Assembly: GCF_000165425.1 (NCBI RefSeq)
Contig: NW_001798968.1
Span: 190,922-254,921, forward strand
Source: Paramecium tetraurelia
Lineage: Eukaryota; Ciliophora; Oligohymenophorea; Peniculida; Parameciidae
DNA length: 64,000 nucleotides
Direction: 5' to 3'
This document shows, in pieces, positions 13,240-24,551 of this stretch. The position numbers and the translations under genes are program-made. The notes under the pieces are model-generated. The model saw only the letters and a program-made list of their open reading frames with translations. It was not told where the DNA came from and searched no databases. Position 1 is the stretch's first letter. The number at the start of each line of letters is the position of its first letter.

Positions 13240-14018
13240 ATGTAAGAGTTGGATTTCTTGAGGATTCAGAGGGAAAGTCAGAAGTTTTTGGAGATCGATA
13301 ATATCTTCAACAGATTGGCGTCTAGTTTTGTGGAAAAAATATTTGCTCTATTCAAAGAGATTTTCCAATAAGAACACACATACACGATCTAAGTGAGTTA
13401 AACTTAACATTCTAGGAATTGTTGAAATTGGCAATCTAAAAGGAGATTCCCTTGAAAGATTTTAAGTTGGCAGAACATTACAAATTGAATTCAAGCATTT
13501 TTAAGGCAAATTTACAAATGATTGTAAATGTAGTAATTGATGACATTTGGAGTTCTTACAATAAATAAATCGTACTTGATGAAAAGAGCATTGCAGAACC
13601 TAGACAGCTCACTCAAATCGATGAAGAATCAGCTGTCGATTAATGCCAAAGTTTGAGTGAAACCTCTTTGATAAAAGACAAAAAGGAAGTAGAAATTCAA
13701 AAATAAGTTTAATCTGCTCGATCTCCACTCGCCAAATTGTTGGCTGGAGACAAATCTCATTAATTCATATCTATTGGCAGTTCTCCTCGACATTCTCGTG
13801 AGAATAGTTAAAATCTGCCCATCAAACAGCAAAAATAGGTTATTCAGAATTCCAAAAAGAAAAATTCATCGTTAATCAAGAATAAAAGCATGGATCTCAA
13901 AAATCTAGTGGCTGAAGGCATTCTATAACCGAAATCAACAAATCGATAGTAGTTAAGTTTAAGTAATTTGCATCTGTTGATGCAGAAGATGCAGGGATAA
14001 AAAGAGAATTTAAAATGA
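13240..14018 (+). CDS. Hypothetical protein, about 251 aa
   Basis: One intron (13393-13415, 23 nt). The first 110 residues are helical and amphipathic (FNRLASSFVEKIFALFKEIF, then a region ending IVNVVIDDIW). The rest is Ser/Lys/Gln-rich with SPRHS-type sites and a C-terminal helix ending LHLLMQKMQ. No named domain was recognised. Spliced length divides by three. Confidence 0.7.
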
Positions 14019-14065
14019 TTTATAATTCATTAATACTAAATAAATATTTTTACACAAAAATAATA

Positions 14066-15050
14066 ATGGATCAAGATTTGAATGAGAATTTAATTAAGTT
14101 GAGCGAACTTATGAGGTTATAGAATGTCAAAAAACCTATTTATAATCCATCGAAATATTCAAATTTGCATCTCATGTTGGCAAGATCAGTTAGCATTAGC
14201 ACTGAATCATCCTCCAGAATGATTTAAATCAAATCGAATTTGAATACATAAAATACTAGCAAAGCTCAATTGAATCAATAATAAAAGTATATCCTTATTT
14301 TATTATGATGTCCAGATATTTTGTCAGTAGAAGAATGTCATTGGCGAAATAATTAAAAACTTGTGATTCCTATTTATAAAAACGCAAAATCGAGACTCAA
14401 TTCACTAAAACTGATAATCTGTGTGGATTAAAAAAGGTATTCGAAATCGGAAAGAAGGTTCTCTGATTATAATATTGATCATAAATATATTAATTTGTCA
14501 TAAAGTCCTCACTATGGACCTGATAGTCCTGCCTTGCACCTTATAAAAGAGAACTCCCAAAAGAATGAATACCTCAAACCAAGAATCCTTTCGTTTCGGC
14601 AGAACCACACCTACTAAATTTAGAAATCCCAATTTCTCAACAACTTCTCCGAAAACCAGGTATCACTCCCAAGCAGATAGAAAATACGAAATCAAACCCA
14701 GAGAATGCGATATATTTGAAAATGACTACATAACCAAGACAATCTAATTTAATGCATTGTAAAATGAGAATTACCAACAATCATTCCTCATAAAGGATAA
14801 AAAAGTGTTGAAGAAGAAAAATGGATTAATCGTATTTAAACCCATTCCCAAAGAGACTCAATTAAAGTCAATCTTCTAAAGTCCAGAAATATACCCTATC
14901 ATCAACAAGGCCAGGAGGAGAGAGCTGAAATTAAAGAGAATTATGGACAATGAATTTATGAAGTCCAGTTTGGAGAAGGAAAAAGAATTTAGTGATAGAA
15001 ATTGTCGGAACATCCTTAAGGATTTGGGCCATGACTTCTATTTTTAATGA
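14066..15050 (+). CDS. Hypothetical Ser/Lys-rich protein, frame interrupted
   Basis: The first exon (14066-14286) opens with MDQDLNENLIKLSELM and is followed by a 29-nt GT..AG intron (14287-14315). The most protein-like continuation (KLVIPIYKN, then SPHYGPDSPALH) lies one base further on. A second +1 change between about 14540 and 14620 is needed to enter the last frame (FGRTTPTKFRNP to the end at TGA 15048-15050). No ordinary intron explains both changes. Either extra bases are present in this copy, splicing is unusual, or two genes abut. The protein is basic and low-complexity; no domain recognised. Confidence 0.5.
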
Positions 15051-15236
15051 GTTTTTCAAATTAATTACTTATTATGTATGATTACAGAGATATGAAATAT
15101 ATATATATATTATTAATTGAAAATCTTGATCGGACATGTAAGATGTAAATTATGATATTATCATAAATAGAAAAAAGAACAAAGCAGATTTGAAAATTTT
15201 CTAATTCAATTTAAAACTTTAGTGGAATCATTTTAA

Positions 15237-15715
15237 ATGACAACCCCAGAACCAGAGGAATATCCAAAACCATAAATCGCAAAGCAAAAAAAACAAAAAA
15301 AACAAAAAGATCCATTAGCACCAAAGATGCCAAAATCAGCCTTCATCTTTTATTTTTAGGATAAGAGAGAGAAATTTCAATAACAATATCCAAGTCTTTT
15401 TTCATGCTATGCTAGATCTACAATTTCAAGAAATCACCAAATTAATTGCAAGTGAATGGAAAGATTTACCAAAAGAAATTTAGTAGGTACTCAAAACCAT
15501 GTTATAATGCCTAGTCATATCACGATTAAGCCTTTAAAGACAGAAGTCGTTATTCCTAAGAAAGCGAACTCTATTGCACTTAAACAGGCAAAAAATTCAA
15601 AGGCAAGAATCAGACAAAAACTAATAAATCAAATGCAAAACAAGAATAACTCTAATAAAAAGTAGATTAAGATGATGAAAACGATTCATTTGGTGCAGAT
15701 ATAGGTTAAGAATGA
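15237..15715 (+). CDS. HMG-box protein, about 142 aa
   Basis: Two introns (15394-15415, 22 nt; 15487-15514, 28 nt) join three exons into one HMG box at about residues 28-100: PLAPKMPKSAFIFYFQDKR, then ITKLIASEWKDLPKEIQ, then SYHDQAFKDRSRY. The box is preceded by a Lys/Gln run and followed by a Lys-rich region and an acidic tail (VDQDDENDSFGAD). This matches the HMGB class of DNA-bending chromatin proteins. Size and acidic tail fit a small single-box architectural protein rather than a sequence-specific factor. Confidence 0.9.
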
Positions 15716-16114
15716 TATCTATAAAAAAACACACCTGATATAATTAATGGTCAAAATAATTATACATTTTTTATCTTCACCTTATTTCCATAAAATATAA
15801 TAAATTCTTCATTTAAATCTATTTAACTTTATTTAGATTTCCAGAATTACTGTATTTTTATCCTCCTTTTTTTAATTACAGACTACAATAAAATACTTTC
15901 TGTATCTTTGAGCTATTAATATACTGATTTTTATAGGTATCAACTCAAAATGTGGTTTTTTTATGCTATAATATCTTGTTTGCTATTAACATTTGAGAGT
16001 GGAGATACTATGTGTTTGTTTTACTGAATAATTTGATAGATTTCTGATATGATTTTGTATTTAATAATATTTTGAATTAAGTACATAATCACTATTTAAT
16101 TAACATAATTAAAA
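15716..16114. other. AT-rich intergenic region
   Basis: About 400 bp between two plus-strand genes. No supported reading frame; some TTTTTT runs. The 3' part should contain the mago promoter. Confidence 0.6.
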
Positions 16115-16645
16115 ATGCAAAATAATTAAACCGATGAGTTTTACCTCAGATATTAGTAAAATTTAAGTTGTATTGATAGTGTTGGACATAAGGGTGTGTA
16201 TGGGCATGAATTCCTGGAGTTTGAATTCAGAAGTGATGGAAGATTACGTTATGCAAATAATTCTAACTATAAATCAGATGTTTTAATCAGAAAGGAGTGT
16301 TATGTTTCTGAGTCAGTGATTTCAGAGTTCAAAAGAATAATTGAAGAATCAGAAATAATAAAGTACTGATTAAATATTATTTGAAAAGAGAAAACGATTC
16401 AAAATGGCCAGCTCCAGATAAAATCGGAAGATAGGAATTGGAAATTAAATTAGGAAATGCACACATTTCATTTACTACATCAAAACTCGGATCAATACAT
16501 GATGTATAAAGCAGTTAAGACCCAGATGGCTTAAGAGTTTTCTTTTACTTGATCCAGGATTTGAAATGCTTTGTGTTTTCATTAATAGGACTTCATTTTA
16601 GAGTATGCATCTCTTCAATTATAATAGATTAAACCTGTGAATTGA
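16115..16645 (+). CDS. mago: Mago nashi, exon-junction-complex core protein
   Basis: Three introns (16156-16179, 16363-16388, 16603-16627; 24-26 nt) give 151 residues, the usual Mago length. Conserved blocks: [88 protein letters not shown] and LHFRIKPV. With Y14 it locks eIF4A3 on spliced mRNA and takes part in splicing, export and nonsense-mediated decay. This matters in a genome where nearly every gene has tiny introns. Ends by TGA directly after the conserved IKPV tail. Confidence 0.98.
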
Positions 16646-16783
16646 ATAATTGTTATATGTTAATTATATTTATAGAGGTTTATTATTTCAAATATAACTG
16701 TCGTAGATGCATAGTCTCTCTGTTGATTATTACAGAATAATAAATAAATAACTATTTATAAATTAGTTTCCATATCAATCTGA

Positions 16784-18301
16784 TCACACCTTAACGAGTC
16801 CGAATAGGCTGCTATGCATAGGTAATTTACAGACTCTGCTCTTTTCTTCTTCTTTCCTATCCTAGATGGGAATATATTCTCTCTGATCCTCCCCAACATA
16901 CAATTGTCTTGGTCTACTAATTCTCTGCACCTTCTCCGACATCATCTCCATCCACTAACAAATCCAACCAATACTCCTTTACACAGCAAACATGACAGTA
17001 AACATGGAAGTGGGAATGCTCAAAGCCTCATACACAATCCCAGTATAGAAATCCACATTTGGATACAATTTCCTTTGGATGAAATAATCATCTTTCAAAG
17101 CAGCTTATTCCAATAAAATGGCCAACTATGACTTTGATGTAAGAGTACCTCTAAAATATCATTTGCTCTTTAAGTTTTTTCTAAAACACTGTAACACATT
17201 TCCTACATCACTTTTGCTCTTGGATCATAATTCTTATAAACTCTATGTCCGAATCCCATCAATCTAAAACAGTTGTCTTTAGATTTTGCCTTTTGAAGAT
17301 ATTTTGGTATATTTTCCTTGTTTCCTATTTCCTTCAACATATTTAACACTGCCTCATTAGCACCTCCATGATATGGTCCCCACAAAGCTGTAATTCCAGC
17401 AGCAATACATGCAAAAGGATTTGCCAAAGAAGATCCAGCTATTCTGACAGTGGAAGTGGATGCATTTTATTCATGATCAGCATGCAACATAAAAATAGTA
17501 TCTAAAGCTTTAACAATCACTTTGTCAACATTAAAATCATTCATAGGAGTTGAGAACATCTTGCTATTTATTGTTTATAGTTACCATATATAAGAAATTC
17601 TCAATGAAGGAGTACTTTTTGTTTGGATAGATGATTGGCAATCCCAAAGCTGTTCTATATGCATATGCTGCCAATGTAGGCATCTTTGCTACTAATTTGA
17701 TGGCTATCTATTCTCTATCCCTTGGATCATTGACATCAAAATCTTTGTGCATAAAAGCACTCAAAGCACCAACTACACCTACCATAATTGCCATCGGATG
17801 ACTATCAGTTGCAAACCCCTTATAAAATTCTATCAGTTTCTCATTTATCATCATCTCACTCACCATAGTCTCTTCAAATAATGATAATTCCTTTTAAGAT
17901 GGAAGATGTCCATAAATGAATAAATAACACACTTCTATATATGAAGAGTATTTCGCCAAAGTCTCTATCGGATAACCCCTATATAACAACTCTCCCTTAT
18001 CTCCATCTATGTAGGTCATGGTTGAAATGCATCTAAATTATTTATTATTAATTTTATACGCCCCAGTGGATGAGAATCCAGGATCCAATGTAAAATATCC
18101 GGTTTTCGATTATAGCTAAGTGATATCAATCATTGGAGGACCTTTAGTCCCCTTGTATACTGGTAGTTGAATTGTTTTTCCATTCGGTAAAGTGAGAGTT
18201 GCAATGTCTGATGGAAGTGGACTAATCGGTACAGTTTTTTCCATCTTTGATTTTTGAGACTCTATGGTTTCTTGGTGCCATTTATTGGGAGACTGCGACA
18301 T
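16784..18301 (-). CDS. Citrate synthase
   Basis: Three introns (18033-18059, 17560-17584, 17126-17148) give 480 residues. Family blocks: [49 protein letters not shown] (catalytic His), [16 protein letters not shown] (His and catalytic Asp) and [10 protein letters not shown]. It condenses acetyl-CoA with oxaloacetate in the TCA or glyoxylate cycle. The N-terminal strand [16 protein letters not shown] and overall pattern resemble the bacterial-like type II enzymes. The N-terminus ([10 protein letters not shown]) is not an obvious mitochondrial presequence, so the compartment is open. The last 30 residues beyond YIPI are divergent. Confidence 0.95.
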
Positions 18302-18429
18302 TTGAATATAAGATGATAACTTAAATATTTAATTTGAATACGCATTAATTTTTTCTTATATTTAATTTAGTATGTTATAAAATGTGTTATTCATTTCATA
18401 TGCCACTGCTATTTAATTATCAAAATTAA

Positions 18430-18891
18430 TCATTTTTATCTATATTTCTTTCTTTCCTCAGCAATGTCCTCCCAATGATTCCAAGCCTTCATTCCATACA
18501 TAGCAATGTCATCTCTCGCTCCACATGTCACATAATTCCCCTCCTGATCGAAAATGCATAAATGTGGTATTGTTTAAGGTCTGCAAATTCTTGTCAATTA
18601 ACTTATGGCCATCTTCTCAGTCCATGGAATAGCCAACCAAGGCATTTTTTGATAATATTTAATGAAGTCTCTCTCATTCTCATCATGAGTCACCAAGACT
18701 ATCTCAAATGTCTTTGACTTTCTAATTTCATCATAGAAATTCGTTAGCATCCCTGTAAATTGCCTACAAGGAGGACACCAACTTGCAGAAAAGTACAACC
18801 CCCAAAATTAATACTTTGAAAAATCAGGCTTTGTTTTGATTTCATTCCCTTCCTGCAAAGTTTCAGATAAAAATTAAGAGAAATTTTTCAT
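18430..18891 (-). CDS. Thioredoxin-fold protein (tryparedoxin/nucleoredoxin-like)
   Basis: An intronless 153-residue protein. Active site FSASWCPPCRQF with Cys39 and Cys42, followed by a helix and the strand EIVLVTHDENERDF. A later segment WLAIPW occupies the position after the DENE-type strand, as in tryparedoxin and nucleoredoxin. A C-terminal helix is rich in Lys/Arg/Glu. No signal peptide. It is expected to reduce disulfides in the cytosol; the partner is unknown. The usual cis-Pro region reads QTIPHLCIF. Confidence 0.9.
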
Positions 18892-19531
18892 TAAATTATG
18901 ACTTCAATTATAATTAATTTTATTCATAATTTCTATTTAATTATCATTCTTAAAATGCAATTCAATGATGTTAAAAACAAATAATTGAGAATATAAAATC
19001 ATTGATATAAGTATTCGGTCATTAAAATTGTAGTATGATTGCTTAAATAATTTAGTCTTTTAATACGCTATTGTACAAAAATTAAAGATTAATTAGAGAG
19101 CAGTATAGATATTGAAACAAAATACACAAAATATCTTAATAAGTAGTTTTGGTAAACTATGATTTTCAAACTAGAAAGAAGAAAAAAAATAGTTGTTGTA
19201 TTGATTTTCCTTATCTTTAAAAATAAAGTAGTTCATCCAAATCAACCACAATTTTCATTTATGATGATTAATTTTATCATATATATTTAGACAAAAATCA
19301 AGAGAATCAATTATTTTTTAATTTAAAATTAATCTAATAAAATCATAATTTAATCACATTTTACAATTGGTTTCCAAAGTTAAACCAATTTTATAAATTA
19401 ACTGAAATGTTTAATAAGATATATTAGATGATTTTAAAGATTATTAAAAATGGATTTATTTTTATTTAATCAATCATTTTTGTAGATATTATTTTATTTA
19501 TTATATTGCCTCATAATCTTATGGGACATTT
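18892..19531. other. Long AT-rich intergenic region
   Basis: About 640 bp between two minus-strand genes, extremely AT-rich. No convincing frame, tRNA or structured RNA was found by eye. Confidence 0.55.
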
Positions 19532-20519
19532 TCACTATTTGTAAATTTGAATCTCGAGTTTCTATTGCCCTCTCCATCCACTATGATATAAACAAATAGA
19601 AATACTTTTGAGAATGACCGCTTCAACTCTTTTTTCAATGTCGATGGACTTTTACTAAATGGGTTATGGGAATTCTTATTATTATTATGTTTCTTTTATT
19701 TCTTCCCATTACACATTTATTTATTGTTATTATTGTTAAATGGGTTCAACGACTCTTTCTTTTAACATATTATCTAAAATATTTTATGTGGTTGGGAACA
19801 CTGATTTTTGTAGGGCATTTTTGTAATTGATTTTAGTGTAAAACTTTTTGAAGTTGGCTTGAGCTAGTTTTTATGAATATGAAAATAACCACTTTGAGTT
19901 ATTCATTTCTTCCTAAATATAATTAGATGTACATACTTTTTTTAACACTTGTGTGGAGTCTTTGTCTTTGGGGTGTTGATGCAAGTATACACAATCCTTG
20001 ATCTTACATTGCTGACCCTTTAAGAAGTTTGTGCAATATTTGGTGGTTCCGAAGGAAGCCTTTACTTGTCTGTCGTGTAAGGGAAATTTTTCACATGCCA
20101 AAACAAATAAATATTAATTATATTTACTAAGATTGCTAAAGATGCTTCTTATTCATTTCGATAAGTAATATAAGCAGCATGAGAGGGGGGATTGAAGGTG
20201 TTGCTTTGGATCACAATTAATTTTTAGATTTATCCGTATTGACCGAAATATTCCAGCTTTTTCAATTGCTCAAATAAAAATATGATCTTACATCTTCTTT
20301 GGCAATGTTGGGTGCTAAACCAATCACATAGATCAAATTCTTGCAAATGATTCTGATTTCAGCTAATAATGATTTGTTTTGTAGATTGATTTCTTTGAAA
20401 GAATATAGTGTTTTTGGTTTAGGTGAATCACAACTGTCCCAATCCTCTTGGTCCGAACATTCACAGTCACTCAAATTGCAATATTGGCAAATCTCCGATT
20501 AATTGGTTTAATTTTTCAT
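19532..20519 (-). CDS. NOT4-like RRM + C3H zinc-finger protein lacking a RING
   Basis: Exons joined by introns at 20269-20291 (23 nt), 20099-20127 (29 nt, ending TTG rather than AG) and 19913-19936 (24 nt) give 303 residues. After a short Cys/Asp-rich start comes an RRM of the CNOT4 type (IRIICKNLIYVIGLAP ... LEYFGQYGQI ... HAAYITYRNEQEA). The diagnostic block VKASFGTTKYCTNFLKGQ and a C3H finger C-x5-C-x4-C-x3-H follow (C-KIKD-CVYLH part). The C-terminal 120 residues are Gln-rich. CNOT4/Not4 normally begins with a C4C4 RING that ubiquitinates proteins in the CCR4-NOT complex. Only a partial Cys cluster (ICQYCNLSDCEC) is present here. The start may be incomplete or the ligase module lost. Confidence 0.85.
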
Positions 20520-21081
20520 TCTTTAATTTATATTACAAACATAAACTTTAGAGATCATACATTTTCTTTAATAATATTGTTAATATTTATTTATATTTTT
20601 AATACACCCACAAACACTAATTAATAATACACAAGCAATAATAACATTACTTTAGGGCAATTTTTTAAAGGATTTTAATTAATACTCGCATTTGAAAATT
20701 TATTTAGAGTATACCTACTAAATATACTTGAAATATTATTAAAATCAATAAATTACTGTGTCTAAAGAGTGAAAGCAATATTTAGACTCTGTATATAAAT
20801 AATATATACAATAATAGTAAGATAGCAAATTTTATATTTTTTTACATAATGATGGTACCATATTTCAGAGTTTTTTGATCCCTATTATCAAGGAGATCAT
20901 AAAATTAAGAAGATATGGAGTAAGAAGGAGTGTTTAAATTGAAATATGGATGGAGGTTGATTTTTGTATGTGCATCTAGAATTAATGAATAAAAATGGAA
21001 TTTTTTATAATGCAAATTAGAAATTGATGGGTTTTGGAATGTACTATATTTATGAAATAAACCTGTGAAATATTTGAGCTT
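20520..21081. other. AT-rich intergenic region upstream of tRNA-Val
   Basis: About 560 bp. It holds the promoter side of the NOT4-like gene. Short frames near 20905-21060 are open on both strands but one overlaps the tRNA and none looks like protein. Confidence 0.55.
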
Positions 21082-21155
21082 AGGCAAATGGCGTAGATGG
21101 TTATCGCGCTGCATTTACACTGCAGAGGTCCCGAGATCGATACTCGGTTTGCCTA
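21082..21155 (+). tRNA. tRNA-Val (anticodon UAC)
   Basis: A full cloverleaf can be drawn. The acceptor is AGGCAAA with TTTGCCT (7 pairs) and discriminator A. The D-arm begins GCG and closes with CGC. The anticodon stem CTGCA/TGCAG encloses the loop TTTACAC, anticodon TAC, reading GUA. The variable loop is AGGTC and the T-stem CCGAG/CTCGG. No intron. Two unusual points: the first pair is A1-U72, and the T-loop ATCGATA has A at 54 and A at 60. These are traits of eukaryotic initiator tRNAs rather than valine elongators. A T-run follows directly. Confidence 0.9.
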
Positions 21156-21157
21156 TA

Positions 21158-21167
21158 TTTTTTTTTT
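21158..21167 (+). terminator. RNA polymerase III T-run terminator
   Basis: Ten consecutive T residues start three bases after the discriminator of tRNA-Val, as expected for Pol III termination. Confidence 0.8.
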
Positions 21168-21311
21168 AATATTAATAATATTAATGTATTCAGATAATAA
21201 CAATGCTCATTCAGAGATTAGAATCAGATAACTGTTATACTTCAAATAGCCACCTCAGAGTACTTTTGAATCCAATATTTTTTAGCTACCTTGCCCACCA
21301 ATAGAAGTACT

Positions 21312-21958
21312 ATGAAACTTCAGACTCTCGAACATAAATTGGGAAGGACTAATAAAAATTTTACGGGCTATTCAAAAAGTTAAAGTGAAACTAGGCCTTT
21401 TTTTGAAAATTTCATGGAAAAAACTGATCAAATAACATCTTTTGGATTCAAGTATCCTTTTAATGTTGACGAATTTTAAAACACCAATGCATAAATTCAT
21501 TTTTTAGAAGTGTTCACACATTCATAGCAATTAATATAAGTAAGGATTTGTCAAGATTATAATAGAATTATATTTCAGATAGCAAGCGTACTTTGGCTCA
21601 ATTGAAGGAGCAATCGAAGCAAATTAAAGATGAGATGGAGCAGATGAAAGAGAAAACGGAGTAGAAAATTTAATAACTAGAGGATCAGTTCAATGAGGCA
21701 GTTCAGGTTAAGCAAAGGCAGTTGAAGGAGGACTATGTGGCTTACTCAACGGAGTCATATCGGTTGAATAAGGAAATTAGCAAATTGACTAAGGATAAAC
21801 TACATATGGAAGAATAGTCTATTCATTTGCTATAGAAAATAATCAAATTGGAGAAGCAGATGCAAGGAGTGGAAATGGAGTTAATGTGTGAAAATGAATA
21901 GGAATTATAATCGTAATTAAGAGGCACATTTCATAACACGAAAAGCATAACACACTGA
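21312..21958 (+). CDS. Coiled-coil protein, about 206 aa
   Basis: One intron (21540-21565, 26 nt). The first 75 residues are mixed. From about 80 on the sequence is a long heptad-like helix with Leu/Ile/Met spaced among Glu, Lys and Gln (LKEQSKQIKDEMEQMKEK, LEKQMQGVEMELM), predicted coiled coil. No other domain. Its TGA is only seven bases from the TGA of the opposite-strand RING/LRR gene, showing how tightly genes pack. Structural or basal-body roles are common for such proteins in ciliates, but nothing specific can be said. Confidence 0.8.
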
Positions 21959-21965
21959 TTATTAA

Positions 21966-23754
21966 TCATATTTAAATAGTTATGCCTAACTTCTTTAAAT
22001 CCTCTATTTTTTTCTTTACTCTAAATAAATTCATTAGATTTTGGCCTAAATAGATGGTTTTAATATGAATTTAGGTCTGTTTTTATATTAATTACTAAAT
22101 TGTATCTAGAAATCTTTCTGTAATCACATTAGATTGTAGATGCAATATTTGGCAATGTAATTCCAATAATTTAGTTGCACCAGTATCACTGATTTTATTT
22201 CGCACTAACTTCAGAATCTTTAACTTCTTATTTTTAATAGATTCTTCCAAAAGAATCATTCCATCATCTCCCAAATCTAGACGTTTAATAGATGACACAC
22301 AGTACCTTATTAGGAGAGATCCAGAGTGTCTCCATTGCAATTTAGTAGAATGGATTCCACCTTGGTATTAAACTTCTTTTTGGTGGGTCTTTTTGGAGAC
22401 ATTGAAGATTGCCTTCTGAGTTTTGGAGATACCAAAATATCTGATGATTTCTTCTCATAATTAGGACTTATGGCATTTTATGAAATGTTGTTAGATGAAG
22501 GTTATGATTGGAGAGCAGATTGAGATTGATATAAAGGTTGAGGATTTAATAAATTATGTGTCAAAAATTCATTATGAGGAGGTTTGTCATCAATGTCCTT
22601 TAAAAAGCTTTGATCAATCATTGATACATCTCTCAAGATATTTGGATCGTCAAAAAATGATTATTGAACTTGGGGGTAATTGTATTCAAAATTCCCCATT
22701 AAATCTTTACTTAAATGCACTTAAGGAGTAATTTAACCTTGAGTGACTTCTTATAGTCTTGTTTGAAATTTCTTCATAAAATCTTCTAATTCTTCAATAA
22801 TTTGTTTGGCTTGAGAATTTGAAGTGTCTTTTTAAAGGAGGAAAAAGGCAATTTCTCCTTTTTCAGTTAAAGAGGCGAATTAATTGATTCGTTCTTGAGA
22901 GCTAAAAAAATACTAATGACTGAGAATTACGCTAACATCCACAAGTCTGCTTTTTCGACTACTTGATTGACATATTGTTGTTCTCGCTTGATTAATTGAT
23001 CCTCAACTTATTTGTATTTATACTCAATCTCTTCTACTACTTTTCGCTATTTCATCATTAATTGAGTAATCATTTCCTAAAATTAATAGAAATATAAGTG
23101 TACTTTGAATTATTCTTCAGCCAGGGCTTGTTGTTACTTGATGCAAAGCCTTATTTAGTCGCGTATCTTTTTGTTGATAATTGGTTATTTGAGGGATTTA
23201 ATTTTGGATTGAATTTGCTACATGAGATCTACGGTTTCTTCAAGGGAATGCTGGATTTCTGAGACGACTTCCTATATTATAAAATAGACTAGATTTCGAT
23301 ACATCGATATTTCTAACATTGTGATGTTTATGTACACCAAATAGGGCACAACTTACACAGATTGTATTGTGATCCTCCAGACAGACTAATTCGATTTTCT
23401 TGTTGTGTTCTTTGCAGAGAGAGGTAGATTCCATGACTTCGAAGAAATTCTCGCATTTTGAGAGTCTCACAGTTTCACCCAACTCGGTAGAATCGATTTG
23501 TGAGTTCTTGAGACTAGACTTGTTTATTATTTTCAAAATCGCTTGGTTGACTGGGTAGAGATTCAGATCTTGTGGCTAGACAATTCTTAGAAATTAGAGC
23601 TACTGCTTTACCCGTCTTCAGGACAGATTATTTTGGTTTGTTCACGAAGACACTGCATGCACATGGAGTGGCCACATTTTGGTAGCATTTATGGTGTACG
23701 ATCATAGATGTCAAACGAAATCTCACAACGAGGACAGTTTAATTCTTAGTGCAT
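21966..23754 (-). CDS. TRIM-like RING/B-box/coiled-coil protein with C-terminal LRR
   Basis: Five introns (26, 31, 27, 29 and 29 nt) connect six exons; spliced length divides by three (548 residues). A RING near the start has C7-x2-C10, C27-x-H29-x2-C32-x2-C35 and C44-PE-D47, so the last zinc ligand is Asp. A B-box follows (LCKEHNKKIELVCLED ... CVSCALFGVHKHH). A coiled coil of about 100 residues comes next, then a Ser/Gln-rich linker. The end is a short leucine-rich repeat run (LNCNGDTLDLS, LKILKLVRNKISDTGA, QILHLQSNVI, IKTIYLGQN). RING/B-box/coiled-coil is the TRIM E3-ligase plan. LRRs take the place of the usual substrate-binding domain, so client recognition by LRR is the inference. Confidence 0.88.
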
Positions 23755-23780
23755 TAATTAAATAATAAATAAGATTTAAA

Positions 23781-24470
23781 ATGGCCAATTCTCAAGAGAA
23801 GATGTAATAGGATTATATCTGGATCAGAGACTAATCTACCGGGGATGCTGATGTGAAGATGCGAACCTTCGGATAACATTATCTCTATTATCACGCTCCA
23901 AATAAAAGAGAGCGATTGGAAATGATTTGGAGGTCCATGGGAAAGGCATACGATTGGGAAATGGAGAAATTCAGAGTACTTCCCTCTTTTACATTTAGAT
24001 GCAAAAAAAATTCATTGACAGAGGCAATAAAAGGAGATTCTTCAAAAACTTTTTCAGATTAATCAAGAACCCTATGGGTTACATCTATTGGAAGACCTAC
24101 AAAATCAGACAACCCAAAGGCAGAATCATCACAACCATGCTTGGCCTCGGAGTAATTGGAACATTGTTCAAATACAAAATGGAATCAAGTATCAATTCAC
24201 TCTATCCCACTTAGACCAAATCCAAAAAAGAGAATATTATTTATTGACTGCAGGCAAGAACTCAGAAGGAAGTGGACTCATCAACACTGGCTACAACAAT
24301 GATAAGTTTATAATTTATTGCATACTTTTAGATTGGCTCGTCAAGGAATGCCCCTCACTCAGATGTTCTACTCTTATCTATTGGCCAAAGATATCGTTGT
24401 CTCAAGATCACGAGATCAAAACTACAGAAAATACTTTGAAATGAGAAAAAAGTATTAAATCAAAGAATGA
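23781..24470 (+). CDS. Hypothetical single-TM protein, about 204 aa
   Basis: Three introns (23976-23998, 24189-24214, 24306-24331) are required and give a spliced length divisible by three. A basic N-terminal half (RGNKRRFFKNFFRLIKN, then YWKTYKIRQPKGR) precedes one hydrophobic segment (TMLGLGVIGTLFKY, about residue 115). The C-terminal half is charged and ends FEMRKKYQIKE. No family recognised. The layout resembles small ciliate-specific subunits of mitochondrial complexes, but that is speculation. Starts 26 bp from the divergent RING/LRR gene. Confidence 0.82.
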
Positions 24471-24551
24471 GATCACAATATATACACATATATAAATATA
24501 GATAATAAAATGTATAATCAATATGTATGTCTCTTCTCTCTCTCACTATAC

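Noticed and set aside
20905..21114. Minus-strand frame of 69 codons
   Set aside because: Overlaps the tRNA-Val gene and has no protein-like features.
21966..22402. LRR segment as a separate gene starting at ATG 22402
   Set aside because: The frame continues upstream without a stop into the coiled-coil exon, and the combined spliced length divides by three.
22495..22731. Plus-strand frame of 78 codons
   Set aside because: It is antisense to the continuous exon of the RING/B-box/LRR gene and has no separate support.
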